From contig JANBPK010000887.1 of NCBI GenBank assembly GCA_027579435.1, positions 1 to 61,927 of the forward strand: DNA of 61,927 nt. Direction: 5' to 3'. Positions 12,778 through 24,071 of this stretch are shown piece after piece. This stretch comes from Candolleomyces eurysporus (lineage: Eukaryota > Basidiomycota > Agaricomycetes > Agaricales > Psathyrellaceae). The first letter of the stretch is position 1. Each line of letters opens with the position of its first letter. The notes below the pieces were generated by a model. The model made no database searches. It saw only the letters and a program-made list of their open reading frames with translations, and was not told the origin of the DNA. Position numbers and translations under genes: made by a program.

Positions 12778-14819
12778 TTGACTGAGGATTCTTTTATGCC
12801 TGCATGTCGCCGACAAACAGGTTGGAGACCCGGACAGTCACCTAATTATGTCGATGGCATCATGCGAACACGAGGTGGCGAATGGCCAGGAGTTCTGTTG
12901 GTGCAAGTACCCGCAGTCGATGTATCCGAACTGGACACCAAGGCAGCAAAAGAGGAGCAAGATTAAGAAGGTCATTAANAGGTCCAGGGGTCGCTGTCTG
13001 GTGTACTATGTNGAAGTCGGGAATGATGGCATGTTCCGATCTATGANGACNCCCAGATTAGTAGACTCGCAGTTTGCAGAAACTTTGACCGCACAATGGA
13101 CCTTGATGATGGGCGAGGTGAGTGCCGAGATATGCCGGTGATGGATGTATACTAAGTCCTGCATCCTAGCGTCCTGAAGGCTCGAGAGCNAGCGTCATAT
13201 TCCTCGACAATCTCACCGGTCCAATGCTGCAAATGCTAGGCACCCGATACAATATTGAACCGTACTTCTTCTCATCTGCCATCGGTTGGATACCCACACA
13301 ATTCCGATCTAATGTCGTCCCGAATCATGGAGATCGTAAGCAGCAGTCGCATGTCTAGACTACGCAGNGTTTAATNNNNCCCTTNCAGATATCACCATCA
13401 CACTNTCTTTTATTCGAAGAACACGAGAGNNTCCGGCCAATGCTAGTCTTNACTCACAAGCGATGGGACCGTTTGTCCGTTCATCACGACCCCCGACTTT
13501 ATCAATTGATACTCGAGCACCCCTCCCTTTGCGAATCTGTANNTTCTNTGTGCTATCTACCACAACTCTGCTTATTCACTCGACCATCAGCCGGCGTATA
13601 CCTCCTTCCTGACTTTCTTTCCCTACATATGGTCCGGTCTCTCNACAACAGCACCATCATATCATCCCACTCTGGCAGAGATTNGCTNACNACCACGGCA
13701 GAGGCCATGNATGAACGTTTCTTACTGACNGGAAAGTCGGTGTATTGGAGCTCGATCTTCGAGAAGACGAAAGATGCTACGTTCCTNCTTCTGACCATCT
13801 TGTGGTATGTGATGTATTGTTGGGATGAGGTTTTCGANTCCTTGTACAACGATGTTCGCACCTTGGTTAGTGGTCCTCGTTCTGCCAAGTATATTCTATA
13901 TTTATGATTTAAACCTGGGGTCACCTTTGACAGGAANGGGATGCGCTGGATCATCCCAACAGCNTTAGACTGACTAGCGAGCTCCAAACTATCAGAATTC
14001 ACCTGACGCACTACGAATCTCTCCTTGAAGATTTCAGGAAGACCGTCGAATTCGTGCAAGATACGCCTAATCCTGGACTCAAAAATCCAGAGGCTCTGAC
14101 AGACAAGATGAGGGAAACTACCCGTTCTCTCATGANCAGGGAATGTCANAATCTGCTCTGGGGTATTGCGAGATTAGAACAAGTTCGAGCGATGCAGGAT
14201 GAGCGGTTGACGAATGTCATGGATCTAAACCTTATTCTCACTAGCATTGGGGACAGCAAGAAGGCTCAGAAGGTCACACGGTTGCTCTTGAGCAACGGTC
14301 GAGGTCTGTTCGTGTTTTTCATCCATTTTAAGAGACTCACCCACCGCATATGTTGCAGCTATTAGATATGTTACAAATCTCACAACAGTCTTCCTCCCTT
14401 TGAATTTGGTGGCGGTCAGGGACCAGTCTCTTTCATGTTACCCACTTACTAAACGTATCGACGCGACTTCTCACTAGGCCGCCTTCGGAATGAACACAGT
14501 AGAAACCAACATCAAATCCAGAGAAGCTACACTCCNCATGACTCTNGCTAAATATTTNGGGGTCGCNCTCATTCTCACGTTCCTGATCGTATGGATTATC
14601 NTTGCGCTCCACATTCGAATTGAAGATNTGCGACACCAGGAAACTTCGGAGCCTGATGTCGCACAGAAATCGCATGTCAAGAAGTANAGGAAACTCGGGG
14701 CATTCTCTAGGCTGTTGTGGCCCTTCTTTTTGGTCCAGAATGTGATGGAGAGGAGGAGGATTATGGAGAATATAAAGGCGAGGAGATCCAATTTGCAGGA
14801 GTCCTACGAACTCTCGTGA
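12778..14819 (+). CDS. CorA-like (Mg2+ transporter superfamily) membrane protein
   Basis: This multi-exon gene is damaged by many Ns, so exon borders are approximate. It can be followed through blocks at about 12778-13115, 13195-13330, 13390-13870, 13935-14300, 14363-14412 and 14485-14819. The early blocks read as a soluble N-terminal domain. The block at 14054-14280 has long helices. The block at 14363-14412 holds a membrane helix (AIRYVTNLTTVFLPLNLVA). The next exon begins AAFGMN, with the GMN signature at about 14487-14495, and continues to a second membrane helix (LILTFLIVWII). A GMN motif between two C-terminal helices is diagnostic of the CorA/Mrs2/ZntB superfamily. The large divergent N-terminus is typical of the agaricomycete CorA-like family, whose substrate is unknown. 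The basic tail ends at 14819. Confidence 0.7.
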
Positions 14820-14850
14820 TGTCTGTCATTTGGGTGTTTTCTCTCCTTTN

Positions 14851-14966
14851 NTTTCNNTNCNTANNTNCGATGCATATNTACCTCTCGTGNTNATNANNTC
14901 NGNTCANNACCGGNTNTCGNNNGNCGNANNCNCCCTGNCTGTNCTNAGCNGCATNNTNCTGCTTGN
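14851..14966. other. Low-quality tract with about thirty-five ambiguous bases
   Basis: A dense run of Ns prevents any reading. It lies between the CorA-like gene and NAM9. It looks like an assembly patch rather than biology. Confidence 0.8.
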
Positions 14967-15178
14967 AAGCTGACAGGGGCTCTGCAAGCGAGACCCGCCT
15001 GCATCACATGACTGCCGGGACTCCGCACCCGTGACCCCGAAATTTCTGTCAGTGCCAACGCGACTGTCGTTCCGGGTCAGCGCTTGCCAACTCTCGTACT
15101 CCCTCTCTCCGCTTCGCCGGGACTCGAAAGCCACCAAGGCTCCAAAAAATACGCAGGAGGAGAAGGAGGTGAAGAAAA

Positions 15179-16509
15179 ATGCGGAACAGAGGTATCCTCA
15201 GCATCCGGAGGGCTCTCCCTCGTATGGTACGTGTCACAATACCACCCCGNCTGCAGTGCACCATAGCTTACCACGAACACGAACCACAGAGCTGGGCTCC
15301 CAAAAACCTATACAACCTCTGGCGCAGGACCGTAGGCCCTGACGCCGACGCCCTCCGCTTCCGCGCAACGGGCAGCACGACCCTCTTCCAACAGCGCTGG
15401 AAGAGCAAAGCTCTGATGCGAGCCTACCACGGAGACTANATTCCTGAAAAGATATTCAAGAGGTGGTATCTGCCAGAGACGCTCCCGGACGTTCGGCCTC
15501 AGCGGTCAACGTCTGCCAGCGACGACAAAGCCGACCTGGCCGAGTACGCAAGACGGAAGGAACGGGCGAAGAGCTTCGAGGAAAACATCGAGCGGAAGGG
15601 TATGGCGCCTGTAGGAAGTTTGATGATGTCCGAGGTGGAGAGAAGGATAGATTCGGTGGTGTACAGGTCCTGTTTTGCACACAGTATCTATGAAGCGAGG
15701 AGGCTGGTTGTGCACGGGGACGTGTATCTGAACGGGAAGAAGGTCGGTGTGCTGGCTGTCCCTGTTGCTGTCGTGTGCGAGACTGACTAACATGAACTGT
15801 ATAGCACACCAACGCCAACACGCGCCTCGCACCCGGAGATATGATCACCGTCAACCCTGACGCTATCCGGTACTTCAAAGACCTGCCAACGGAGCAGGAC
15901 GATGTCATCGCGCGGTACTTTGAGCCAAAGCCAAAGGAGGGAGAGGAGCCTACTGCTGCTGCAACACCCGCTGAAGGCGAAGCCGCTCCTCCCGCCACCA
16001 CACCCGCTGAAGGAGAAGCCGCCACCGAGTCGTCACCGTCGTCTTCAGAAGCAGAGTCCTCATCTGAAGCAGCCACCCCCGCCCCTCCCGCTCCAGTCGA
16101 CAAACTGACTCCCTTCAAACTCCCCTACTACGCCTCCCCACATCTCTTCATTCCCGCCTACATCGAGCCCTCCTTCTCGACCTGCTCCGCCATCTACGTG
16201 CGGCACCCCACCGCCCGCCCCGGGTACTCTGAGATCCCTACCCCGTACGACGCTGACGGCGCCTTGGTGCGGTACGCCTGGGAGTGGTACGTCCAGAGGA
16301 GACCGAGAGTCCGCGGGACTCGCAGGTTGACCCAGGGCCCAGAAGATAGGGTCAAGACGGTGAAGGANCAGGAGGAGGTCGGGGGCCCCGCNTTCAACGT
16401 TCGTGTTGGGAAAGGCGGGAAGAGGAACTTGAAGGAGGATATTGAGAGGTTCAAGAGGGCTATGAAGGTTGCCAGGGGGGCGAAGGGGAAGGTTGCTGCT
16501 AATGCTTGA
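15179..16509 (+). CDS. NAM9: Mitochondrial small-subunit ribosomal protein uS4m (Nam9-type)
   Basis: The gene has two exons, 15179-15742 and 15805-16509, giving 422 residues with the frame kept across the intron. Residues about 150-190 form the S4 RNA-binding fold (RRIDSVVYRSCFAHSIYEAR, then VVHGDVYLNGKKV). The second exon continues directly with the end of that fold (HTNANTRLAPGDMITVNP). The early WAPKNLYNLWRR segment and the basic N-terminus fit a mitochondrially targeted protein. The product binds small-subunit rRNA and helps assemble the mitochondrial ribosome. A low-complexity insert rich in Ala, Glu, Pro and Ser (about residues 230-280) interrupts the C-terminal half. The last part (PGYSEIPTPYDADGALVRYAWEWY) and basic tail resemble fungal Nam9 proteins. 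Confidence 0.88.
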
Positions 16510-16969
16510 AGTCTAGAGTCCCCCCACCCCTGCCTTGGTTTAGAGGCTTCGCTAGCACTCACTTACTCACTCGACATACATCGTAAAGTAGTTGATTAAT
16601 TTCTATTTGGTTTTCTAACATTTGTGATCATAGAAACATGCCCAGGGGTATTTGCAAGCCACTTTGGGAGGTAGGTCGGACCTGTCCGAGCATTCATCTG
16701 CTCATTCCTCCGGGCTGCCCCTCGGCTGAGTATGGCTTCCTCGACTGCCAAGCTACCGTTCCCAAACCATGGGAACTGTGACAATACGAGCCCCCCGAGT
16801 CATAGCGCCGAGGTAGTATAATCATAGACATTCTCGCATACTCGATTCCAGCCGAAGGTTCAATCGGATATTCGAACTCCGACCTGAGAGCGGGTCACAG
16901 CCGTGGCCTCTTGCTCCGTTCTCCCCGTTCATCCTTTGAGGAAATCTCCTAACTTAAGAAATTATCAGT
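16510..16969. other. Intergenic, nothing recognised
   Basis: No coding or RNA feature recognised. It separates NAM9 from the NTPase-nuclease gene. Confidence 0.4.
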
Positions 16970-19888
16970 ATGCTCGAGACGAAACAGAGAAGAAATCGCC
17001 ACTACCACACTCAAACAGGCTCAACTTCGATTCCTGCGAACGACGCAGGAGAAGGTTTGGCGATGCAAGCCTCCGAAGACCTTGGAGCTGCCTTGTGGAC
17101 TGCAGCGACGACTGGCGATCATGGCGTCTTCAACCGAGAGCAAATTTCACATCTACGGTCTTCGCTTCCCGTCTTAGAGCGAGGCCCCCAGGCGGACAAT
17201 TACTGGAGAGCAAGGGTGGTCGTGGCGACAGAGATCATATTGGACAGCCTTGGGCGAGACCTAATCGAAATCCCGCTAAATGACGCATACAAGCTTTTCC
17301 TGGAGTCGAAGGAACGGAAGACGTTCTCTCCTTTCTTGCAATGGCAAGGTCCTCCCCTTACACCCCCGGCAGGTTCGCTTCATCTTTCTCGGTATTAAAC
17401 ATGTCTCGATTCTGTCTTTAGGCGTTGCAGCGGCGTGGAAGGCATCATACCAGGGCAATGCCCATAAAATCCTCCTCTCGAGTATTCTTCAAGATCAGCG
17501 GGAAAGGGACTACTGTAACACTGGGGCCATCATCCAGTCTTCGGGATATGGGAAATCGCGGACTGTCGATGAAATCGCAAAGCTGGTCTTCACCATACCG
17601 ATGAACATCCGAAGCCAGTACGACAGCCAACAAGGTAGAGAAGCTATCGTCGTTCTCGATTATTTGTGCTCCGCTAAACCTTCCTCAATCGTACAGGTGC
17701 CTATCCGCCCCCAGATCTCGATATGGTTGGCTTTATACGATCGATCCCTCATACTGCTTCGAAAGATGAGGTCGTCCCTATATTCATCCTCTTTTTCCGT
17801 GTATTGTTCACATGGGTCGCCAAAGAACTCGATAGCCTGTCCTACCAAGAGGAGCAGACCGACCGACTGGCATCCAAGTGGCGTGCACACCTTCAAAATC
17901 GACGGCAGGCAATGTACGGCGAAGTTTGCGGGGAGGTTAGATCCATGCTCAATAATGGATGGAAGGCCCCCTATAAAGCCAATGCCGACGAAGCCATGGC
18001 GGCCTTGAATGTCCTAATCGACAAGGTTCTCGCTGCCAAGGAAGGCTGCAACGAGCTCTCGATTTTTATGTATATCGACGAGGCGCATACACTAAACGAG
18101 GACATTGGCGGTTCATCGGTATACAGCCTCGTAATCAAGGCTCTCAGCGTGTTCAATAGCCAAAGTTTCTTCGTGTTGTTCGTTTCAACCGTCTTTTGCG
18201 ACCACCAAGTCGTTGCACCAGGTCGACTAGCTCGGTCTCACAGATATGTCGCAGCTGGTGACAAGCTTCTAGCCCCTTACACCGAGATGCCATTCGACTG
18301 CCATCCAAATTTTCCGTTATCCCCAGGGGTGAAACTTGAGGATATAATCGGTTTATCTTTCCTTTGTATGTTTGGACGCCCCATGTGAGTANTTTTTCGT
18401 CTTCTCTTCGAGTTAACCCGCGGTGTTGACCGATGTAGATTTTGGACTTTATTCGAAGAGGATCCGACGGTCGACTTGAAGACGTTTGCCATACGCAAGC
18501 TAATATGCTCGGCGCAGTTCGAACTTTCATCACTAGCAACCGCAGCCAAGTTCGCGGTTCTCGATGTTCTTCTGAACCTGGATTACCGTCTGCTCCCGTT
18601 TTCTCATGACACGATTCAAACCATGGTCGCGAGCCACATGCGCACAGTTTACTCGGCCTCTCAAAGTCGAGAGTACTTGCGCTCAGGCTATTCATCCGAG
18701 CCCGTACTTGCGGAAGCGGCGATGGAGATTCTCCACCTCAACGAGTCTGGCGCCCTCAAAGATCAATTCGTAGATGCTGCTGCCAAACTTTTCGTGTCCC
18801 TCGACGCCGGCCCGAGCCAAGGTGCAATCGATATGGGTCAACGGGGTGAAAACGTCGGCAAAATGATTCTCCTCCGAGCGTATATGAGCGCTGTGAAGGA
18901 GAGCTCCTCGAAACTGTCGGGGATCGACTGGAGCGACGGATGCAGCTTGGTGGCCTTTTTGAAGCACCTTACTGCAGACGGATTTCACCAAACAGTACTG
19001 GAATGCAAGCCCGACAACATCGCCAACCCTCAAAGTCAGACTCTCGCTACCGTCTTCGCCAACTCTTGGATCCGTTTCACTCATTTTGCACGGGCAGCCG
19101 ACAATACAGCCGTCACCACTTCCGCTGCTTGGCCCGCTTTCCTCCGGTCGATGGCCTTCATCCACTCGCACTCCCAGGAATCAGTCGATGTATCGATACC
19201 GGTTCTGCTCGACAAGACAGCTACCATCGAGGAGAAGAATATGACCATCATCGCCGTTCAGTTCAAGCGTCGAACCACCGGCAGGGCAGCAACAGCCTAC
19301 GCAATTGATGCCCGAAAAATTGGAGTCTTTCCATCTCCAAAAAGCCCTCGCAATTGGGCGGAGACCACGGCGACGTCGGGGAGCGCATTCGAGGAGAAGG
19401 TTCAATATAATTCTCGCCCCTATATTTCGCTGGTGATGGAGCTTGGCGTGCAATCTTTGGTTCATAGGCGACGCCCAAACGTTCCAGTGGAGCAAATGGA
19501 CGTTGGGTTGATTGAACAGCGAACATCTGTCCACTCGACTCAACCATCTCGCGCCGAAGTCGTCGCTCTTGGGCCCGCAAACCGGAACAGTTCACGCGCC
19601 TCCAGCGACCAAGACCATCCCCGTTACAGCCTTGTATTCTACGGGTGTTCCTCCAGGGTATATGGGTGCGTTTCGCAAGAGAGTGACGACGACTATGGGA
19701 AGCTGCTTCAGCTTTCGGGCAATGAATTTGCCGACCACCCCCGAGCAAACACCCTGTCCCAGGTTTTGAAGATGAAACCGTTTTGGGAGGCCAGTCCAGA
19801 GAGTTACGGGTGGGTCAATGACGAATGGCTCCAAAATGCTGGATATGATGGTCACCAAAATGCGGACAATGCGACGCAGGACGAGTAG
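16970..19888 (+). CDS. Crinkler/RHS-type P-loop NTPase with PD-(D/E)XK nuclease domain
   Basis: Four exons (16970-17372, 17422-17634, 17697-18384, 18439-19888) join in frame to 917 residues. A P-loop lies at about residues 174-181 (SSGYGKSR) and a Walker B motif at about 328-334 (YIDEAHT), preceded by hydrophobic residues. The C-terminal third has the order expected for a restriction-endonuclease fold: a helix with RGENVGKMILLRAY near residue 570, then an Asp in SVDVSIPVLL near 690, then VQFKRR near 708 (the Q-x-K signature). This NTPase plus nuclease layout is that of the eukaryotic Crinkler (CRN) and trypanosome retrotransposon-hotspot proteins, thought to derive from mobile-element systems. 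The usual N-terminal ubiquitin-like header is not obvious; the N-terminus of about 130 residues is undetermined. One N lies in the third intron. The role could be effector, conflict or genome-defence protein. Confidence 0.75.
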
Positions 19889-20109
19889 AAGAGAGAGGGT
19901 GTTATAATTGGAGGTATTAACTCGAATATGATTGACGCTCTCTTCTTGTCCGTATCCATAATACGTTTTTCATTGACTAGTGTGCTGGTGTCGCTACGAA
20001 TATCTTTCAACGTTGACATAGTTATGGCTTGCGAGAAGCTCCATGAGTCGGTGAATTACAGGGTAGTATGCCTGTTGAGTGCATCCAGGTCCTGCACGAC
20101 GAATTGGCA

Positions 20110-20590
20110 CCCACCTCCTCTCCCACCGCAAGTCACACCAAATGCGTCATCTCCCCCTGATCCCCTTGGTTACCTGCGGGTAACTCAGGTGGCTGTACGC
20201 CTGAGACAAAGCTTGTTTCGCCATGTCGATCCAACCCATCAAACCTTCTCGACCTCCTGTCACTCTGACAGATATTTCGCGTTCAAGTCGCTCTTCTAAA
20301 AGGATGGTGGAGATTCAAGCCGAATCAGATAACAGGACGAACAACACCTCTACGCCAAAACCACAGCAGGGTCCGATTTCGCTTTGCGTGTGATGCCAGT
20401 GAACAGCAGAACGTCAAGTTATACGTCATTTCCCTCTGATCCCCTTGGAGACCTGCGGGTAACTCTGGTAGCTGTACGCCCAAGACAAGGCTCGTTTCGC
20501 CATGCCGGTCCATTCAAATTTAACCAAATATTCTTCTCGACCTCCTGCGATAGATATTTCGCCTATCGTCACTTTTTTCNAAGGATAGTA
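20110..20590. repeat. Two diverged tandem copies of a unit with about 281-base spacing
   Basis: The segment around GATCCCCTTGG at 20159 recurs at 20440, and similarity continues for about 150 bases in each copy (through CTCGACCTCCTG and GATATTTCGC). The copies differ by substitutions and small indels. They lie in the non-coding stretch between the NTPase-nuclease gene and the minus-strand coiled-coil gene. No protein is recognised in them. Confidence 0.75.
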
Positions 20591-20883
20591 GATCTTCGAT
20601 TTGACTCAGGTAGCAGGACAGCGGCACCTTCCTGTTTGGACACCCCGGTATTGAAGAAGGCGTTGAATAAACCATGAGAGGTATGCGATAGAGCGACAAA
20701 TACATATTAAAGTCTTCGTTGTATACATACTCCATGAAGGTAAGGAGACGGAACGGAACACGACACAATGAAATGTACGTTCGGTAAGGCGACGAAAGGG
20801 AAAGGGGTACAAAAGCCATAGAAGGGACCGGACTCGAGATCGGCGGAGAGGGTGTATCCAACGCTGGCACTCGCCGCACGAGC

Positions 20884-21608
20884 TCAAGCCTGGTTAGATG
20901 TTCCTCCGGTGGTCCTCTTCCTGCCCCATTCATAGACTGTATCGAACAAGAGGTTGTCAGCACGGTTAAACAGGAGGGGACCTGATAAACATAATCTGAG
21001 ACAGCAAGCGACTCACGTCTCGGGTACCGACGATCCCAGTCCTTCACGGCTTGAACAGCGTGCTCGTCAAGCTCTCCTTCTCTGAGACAATGTATAATCT
21101 TTCCAGTCACACGATAGACCGGCATGTACCGCTTCTTGGCTCGCTCCACCCTGAGTCGTGCTTTCTCTAATTCCTGACGGGCGCAATCCAACTCTGCAGA
21201 GGCAAGACAAAAGCCGTCCAGGTAGATTGAGACGGATTTTGTGCAGAGGGACGTGATTAATTCCTTCTCTTCCGGGGTGGGTGGCAGCAAGGATCCCGCA
21301 AGCTCTTGCCTCCTGAAAACCTCCTGTGTCTTGGCGAGGGAGTCCCTGGGCGTTGTAGGCGGCGCAGGAATATCTGCCTCGCTGAAAAGGGGTCACAATA
21401 ATATGAGGGAAACCTCGTCGTTGAATAGCCATTGGTGACATTACCAAGCCTGACGAGTCAACGGGTTAGCCACGGTGAATGTGGTAGGCGAAACTTGATA
21501 ACGGCGCACCGGACTATCATCACAGCGGAAGCCGTCATTCGGAATCGGATCTTGCTGTGGCGTTGGCGTCTCTCTACTGTCCGTCATGGTGTCCAAGTCG
21601 AATTCCAT
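20884..21608 (-). CDS. Small helical protein, function unknown
   Basis: Three exons on the minus strand (21445-21608, 21017-21381, 20884-20936) join with GT..AG introns in frame to 193 residues. The N-terminus is Pro/Thr-rich. The middle (about residues 75-145) is helical, with a run of charged residues typical of a short coiled coil (CARQELEKARLRVERAKKRY), followed by GELDEHAVQAVKDWDRRYP. I do not recognise a family. A fragment of its second exon with the splice donor reappears inverted at 23192-23258. It is divergently placed from the gene starting at 22097, so they may share a promoter region. Confidence 0.6.
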
Positions 21609-22096
21609 CCTTAATAACGACCGTGGGGAGAAGAAATATCAAAGTGGCGGTAGGTTGAGGTGCGATCGAGGTTGTGAACTCTCGGAAAGCTTTGTGCCAG
21701 TGAACCCGCGTGTCTGCATATGTTTGCTAATTGATTACAGAGTTCAGCCACCGGCTAGTTAGATGTGCCATATATGGCTATACAGTTCCCGCGCTCTTGC
21801 ACTGTGCGCTCGAGCGGGTGGGGAGGGATGGTACAAAGAGGTTTTGTACCGACGGCTGATCGGGCGTGATTGCTGTCATCAACGACGACGTGACCACTTT
21901 GCTCGTCACCCTCCGTTATCATCCAAATTCCTCTCCTTTACGGTAGGGATCAGTGCCCGCCCCAACCCACCAAACTCTCACTTTTACCATGGACCCGCAA
22001 GGCGATTTCGGCAATGAAACGCAAGCAAAAAGCTTGACCCTGGTGTGCTCTTTCTACTCTGTTTCAGAAGATATCCGCTAACAACGCTGCAAGGGC
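21609..22096. other. Shared upstream region of two divergent small genes
   Basis: Non-coding by my reading. An ATG at 21989 opens a short frame that could form an additional upstream exon of the plus-strand gene, but its splice into the next exon leads to a less convincing protein. Confidence 0.35.
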
Positions 22097-22620
22097 ATGG
22101 CAGTTTCAGATGAAGACGATGGCCCCACCGCCCCCACCAACCTTCCACTCAACATGGACTGGGAAAAAGCTCAAGGAGACACTTCCATTGAGCTCAATTC
22201 TATTACCTTGTACATGCGGTAGGTCCTTGCTTTCCCCAACCACAGTTTCATTCGCTAATGAGTATTTATAGACAGCAGCGTGAATTTGCTCTGGCTGAGC
22301 TCGAGGGCCGCTCCTTCCCTCAGGACTTCAGGGAGCCAGTGCTCCACAAAGAAATGAGGGGAGATTTTCTCGACGGAATGAATTTTTTCATCGACTTGGG
22401 GGAACGTTTCGGGCTGGATCCGATTGATAAGGCAGGGGTGCGTGGCGAAGACAGTCGGGCGAGATCCTGTGCGATGCATGTCGCCGGTCCGTCGATTCAG
22501 AGAGCCGTCAACGAAGGGAAGGCGAAGATAATGAAGGTGGACGACGGGCACTGCAGCTGGGAGGTCCGCGTTCTCTGTAACAGGGACGACTATTCCGATC
22601 GTCCTTGCCACACCCCCTAA
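22097..22620 (+). CDS. Small hypothetical protein
   Basis: Two exons (22097-22218 and 22272-22620) with a GTAGGT donor and a TATAG acceptor join in frame to 156 residues. The N-terminus is acidic and Pro-rich (MAVSDEDDGPTAPTN). The rest is mixed and soluble, with segments such as QQREFALAELEGRSFPQDF and GDFLDGMNFFIDLGERFGLD. No membrane segment, signal peptide or known motif is visible. An alternative frame starting upstream at 21989 stops early. Function unknown. Confidence 0.45.
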
Positions 22621-23490
22621 ATACGTGTACCGGCTTTGGCTCGCATCCCGCTCCTCCAGAATTTTTGACGACGGCCTTTGGTGACTTCAAATTTGTATGT
22701 TGTATTATCTTGACGAATTGTGATTACGTTGGGAGAAAATGTGCACCGCGCCTTCATCAAATTGGCAACGGCGTAAAAGACATGGCATGGTGTACTCCTT
22801 GCGGGCTATCGCGGCAGAACCGACAGCACGAGCAGCGCAATCGACCAAACTCCTTAATTCTTGGCTGTGCCCGTCATCGTCGTCATCTGGGTACGGAGAT
22901 ATGAGGAGAGCTCATACTCGTCTCATGCAAAAGCTTTGAAGAAGTGTTTCAACGAATCGATGGCGTATCTCCATGGGACGAGTATGCGCTCTCCTGTTCT
23001 CGGACGGTAACGTTTGGGCACTAGCGAACCGCTTGTGAGCGAGCCTACATTAGAACATACGAACACCCAGCAAAAAATTCAGACACGTCGACACAACCCA
23101 ACACAGATTCCTGAGTAGGTATAAGGCATGTGTGATTTCGAGTTGGGTTCAGACCGGACGCTGGTTGATTAAACGATAGACATCTACCCAAGAGTTTGAC
23201 GAGGAGGCTGTTCAAGCCGTGAAGGACTGGGATTGTCGGTACCCGATACGTGAGATCATTACTACATTTGCCACGGCTGCTGGCGCCGTGTCGCCGAGTC
23301 TTTCCCCTGATCTCTCGAGTCGTCTAGTCGGAATACGATTTCTGCTAAAGTTAATGCACCGCTACTAATGTATTTTATCCCTCTAACTTCCACTATCGTA
23401 CAATTAAATACAACTCCACTCTCTCGAGCAACCCGAAAAATTTTCAATGACCTTCAAGTCTTTACGAGTCCGCGCTATGCCGCCGCCCTA
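22621..23490. other. Intergenic region holding one gene fragment
   Basis: Apart from the fragment at 23192-23258, I see no coding or RNA feature here. Confidence 0.4.
23192..23258 (+). pseudogene. Inverted fragment of the coiled-coil gene at 20884-21608
   Basis: About 66 bases match the end of exon 2 of the minus-strand gene, now on the plus strand. It reads EFDEEAVQAVKDWDCRYP against ELDEHAVQAVKDWDRRYP and includes the same GTGAG splice donor. No start, other exons or ORF accompany it, so it is a relic of an inverted duplication. Confidence 0.75.
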
Positions 23491-24011
23491 TTATACACCA
23501 CAATCAACACCGAGTCCCGGGAGAAAGGAATTACCAAACAGGTTTGTCCACTCACCATCGACACCACTACTACTAGCAACCGTATTATCATTCCTCAAAG
23601 CAAACAGACTCTGCAGTCTCGTCGGGCGTCTCTTGACATACGCATAAAACGCTTCTTCCGAGTACTCGCTAGCATGTTTCAGGTTCGCACCGGTCGGACT
23701 CGGTGCGGGTTGGCGACTCGTGCTTGGTGTAGGGTGCCCAGCAGCAGCAGCAGCAAGAGCAGACTGCGGTCACATCATGCAAGGATGAATACATAATATA
23801 CCACTTTGAGTGAAGGAGGTGCTATACCCACCAATGAATCCAACGTTGTCGACTTGCCGGCACCGAGTCTGAATCCGTCTTCGCCAACATGATCAGCGCG
23901 GAGAGGCGGTTGACTCGACGGTGGTAGGGTGGTAGTCGACGTAGCGGTCGTGGCGGCGCCTTTCGGGTGCCTATTCAACGAATGTGCCAGGCGCATGGAG
24001 AAGCTCGACAT
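23491..24011 (-). CDS. Small hypothetical protein, low-complexity N-terminus
   Basis: Two minus-strand exons (23832-24011 and 23491-23763) are each a whole number of codons and join through a GTGGGT donor and a CGCAG acceptor to 150 residues. The N-terminus (MSSFSMRLAHSLNRHPKGAA) is basic and Ser/Thr-rich, possibly a mitochondrial-type leader. The middle has an Ala run. The most globular part is EYSEEAFYAYVKRRPTRLQS. The gene starts just downstream of a TAGG microsatellite. I do not recognise a family. Confidence 0.5.
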
Positions 24012-24046
24012 GGCAAACTTTGAACGGTGGGGTCGGGATATCGATC

Positions 24047-24070
24047 GTAGGTAGGTAGGTAGGTAGGTAG
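24047..24070. repeat. GTAG tetranucleotide microsatellite, six units
   Basis: Six perfect GTAG units lie 36-60 bases upstream of the minus-strand start at 24011, in the promoter or 5' UTR. Confidence 0.95.
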
Positions 24071-24071
24071 C

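Noticed and set aside
16850..16900. Possible tRNA-like B-box sequence (TTCGAACTCC)
   Set aside because: No cloverleaf arms, A box or acceptor stem could be formed around it.
21989..22300. Alternative first exon starting at 21989 for the 22097 gene
   Set aside because: Splicing it in leads to a frame that stops soon after the second intron and gives a low-complexity product.
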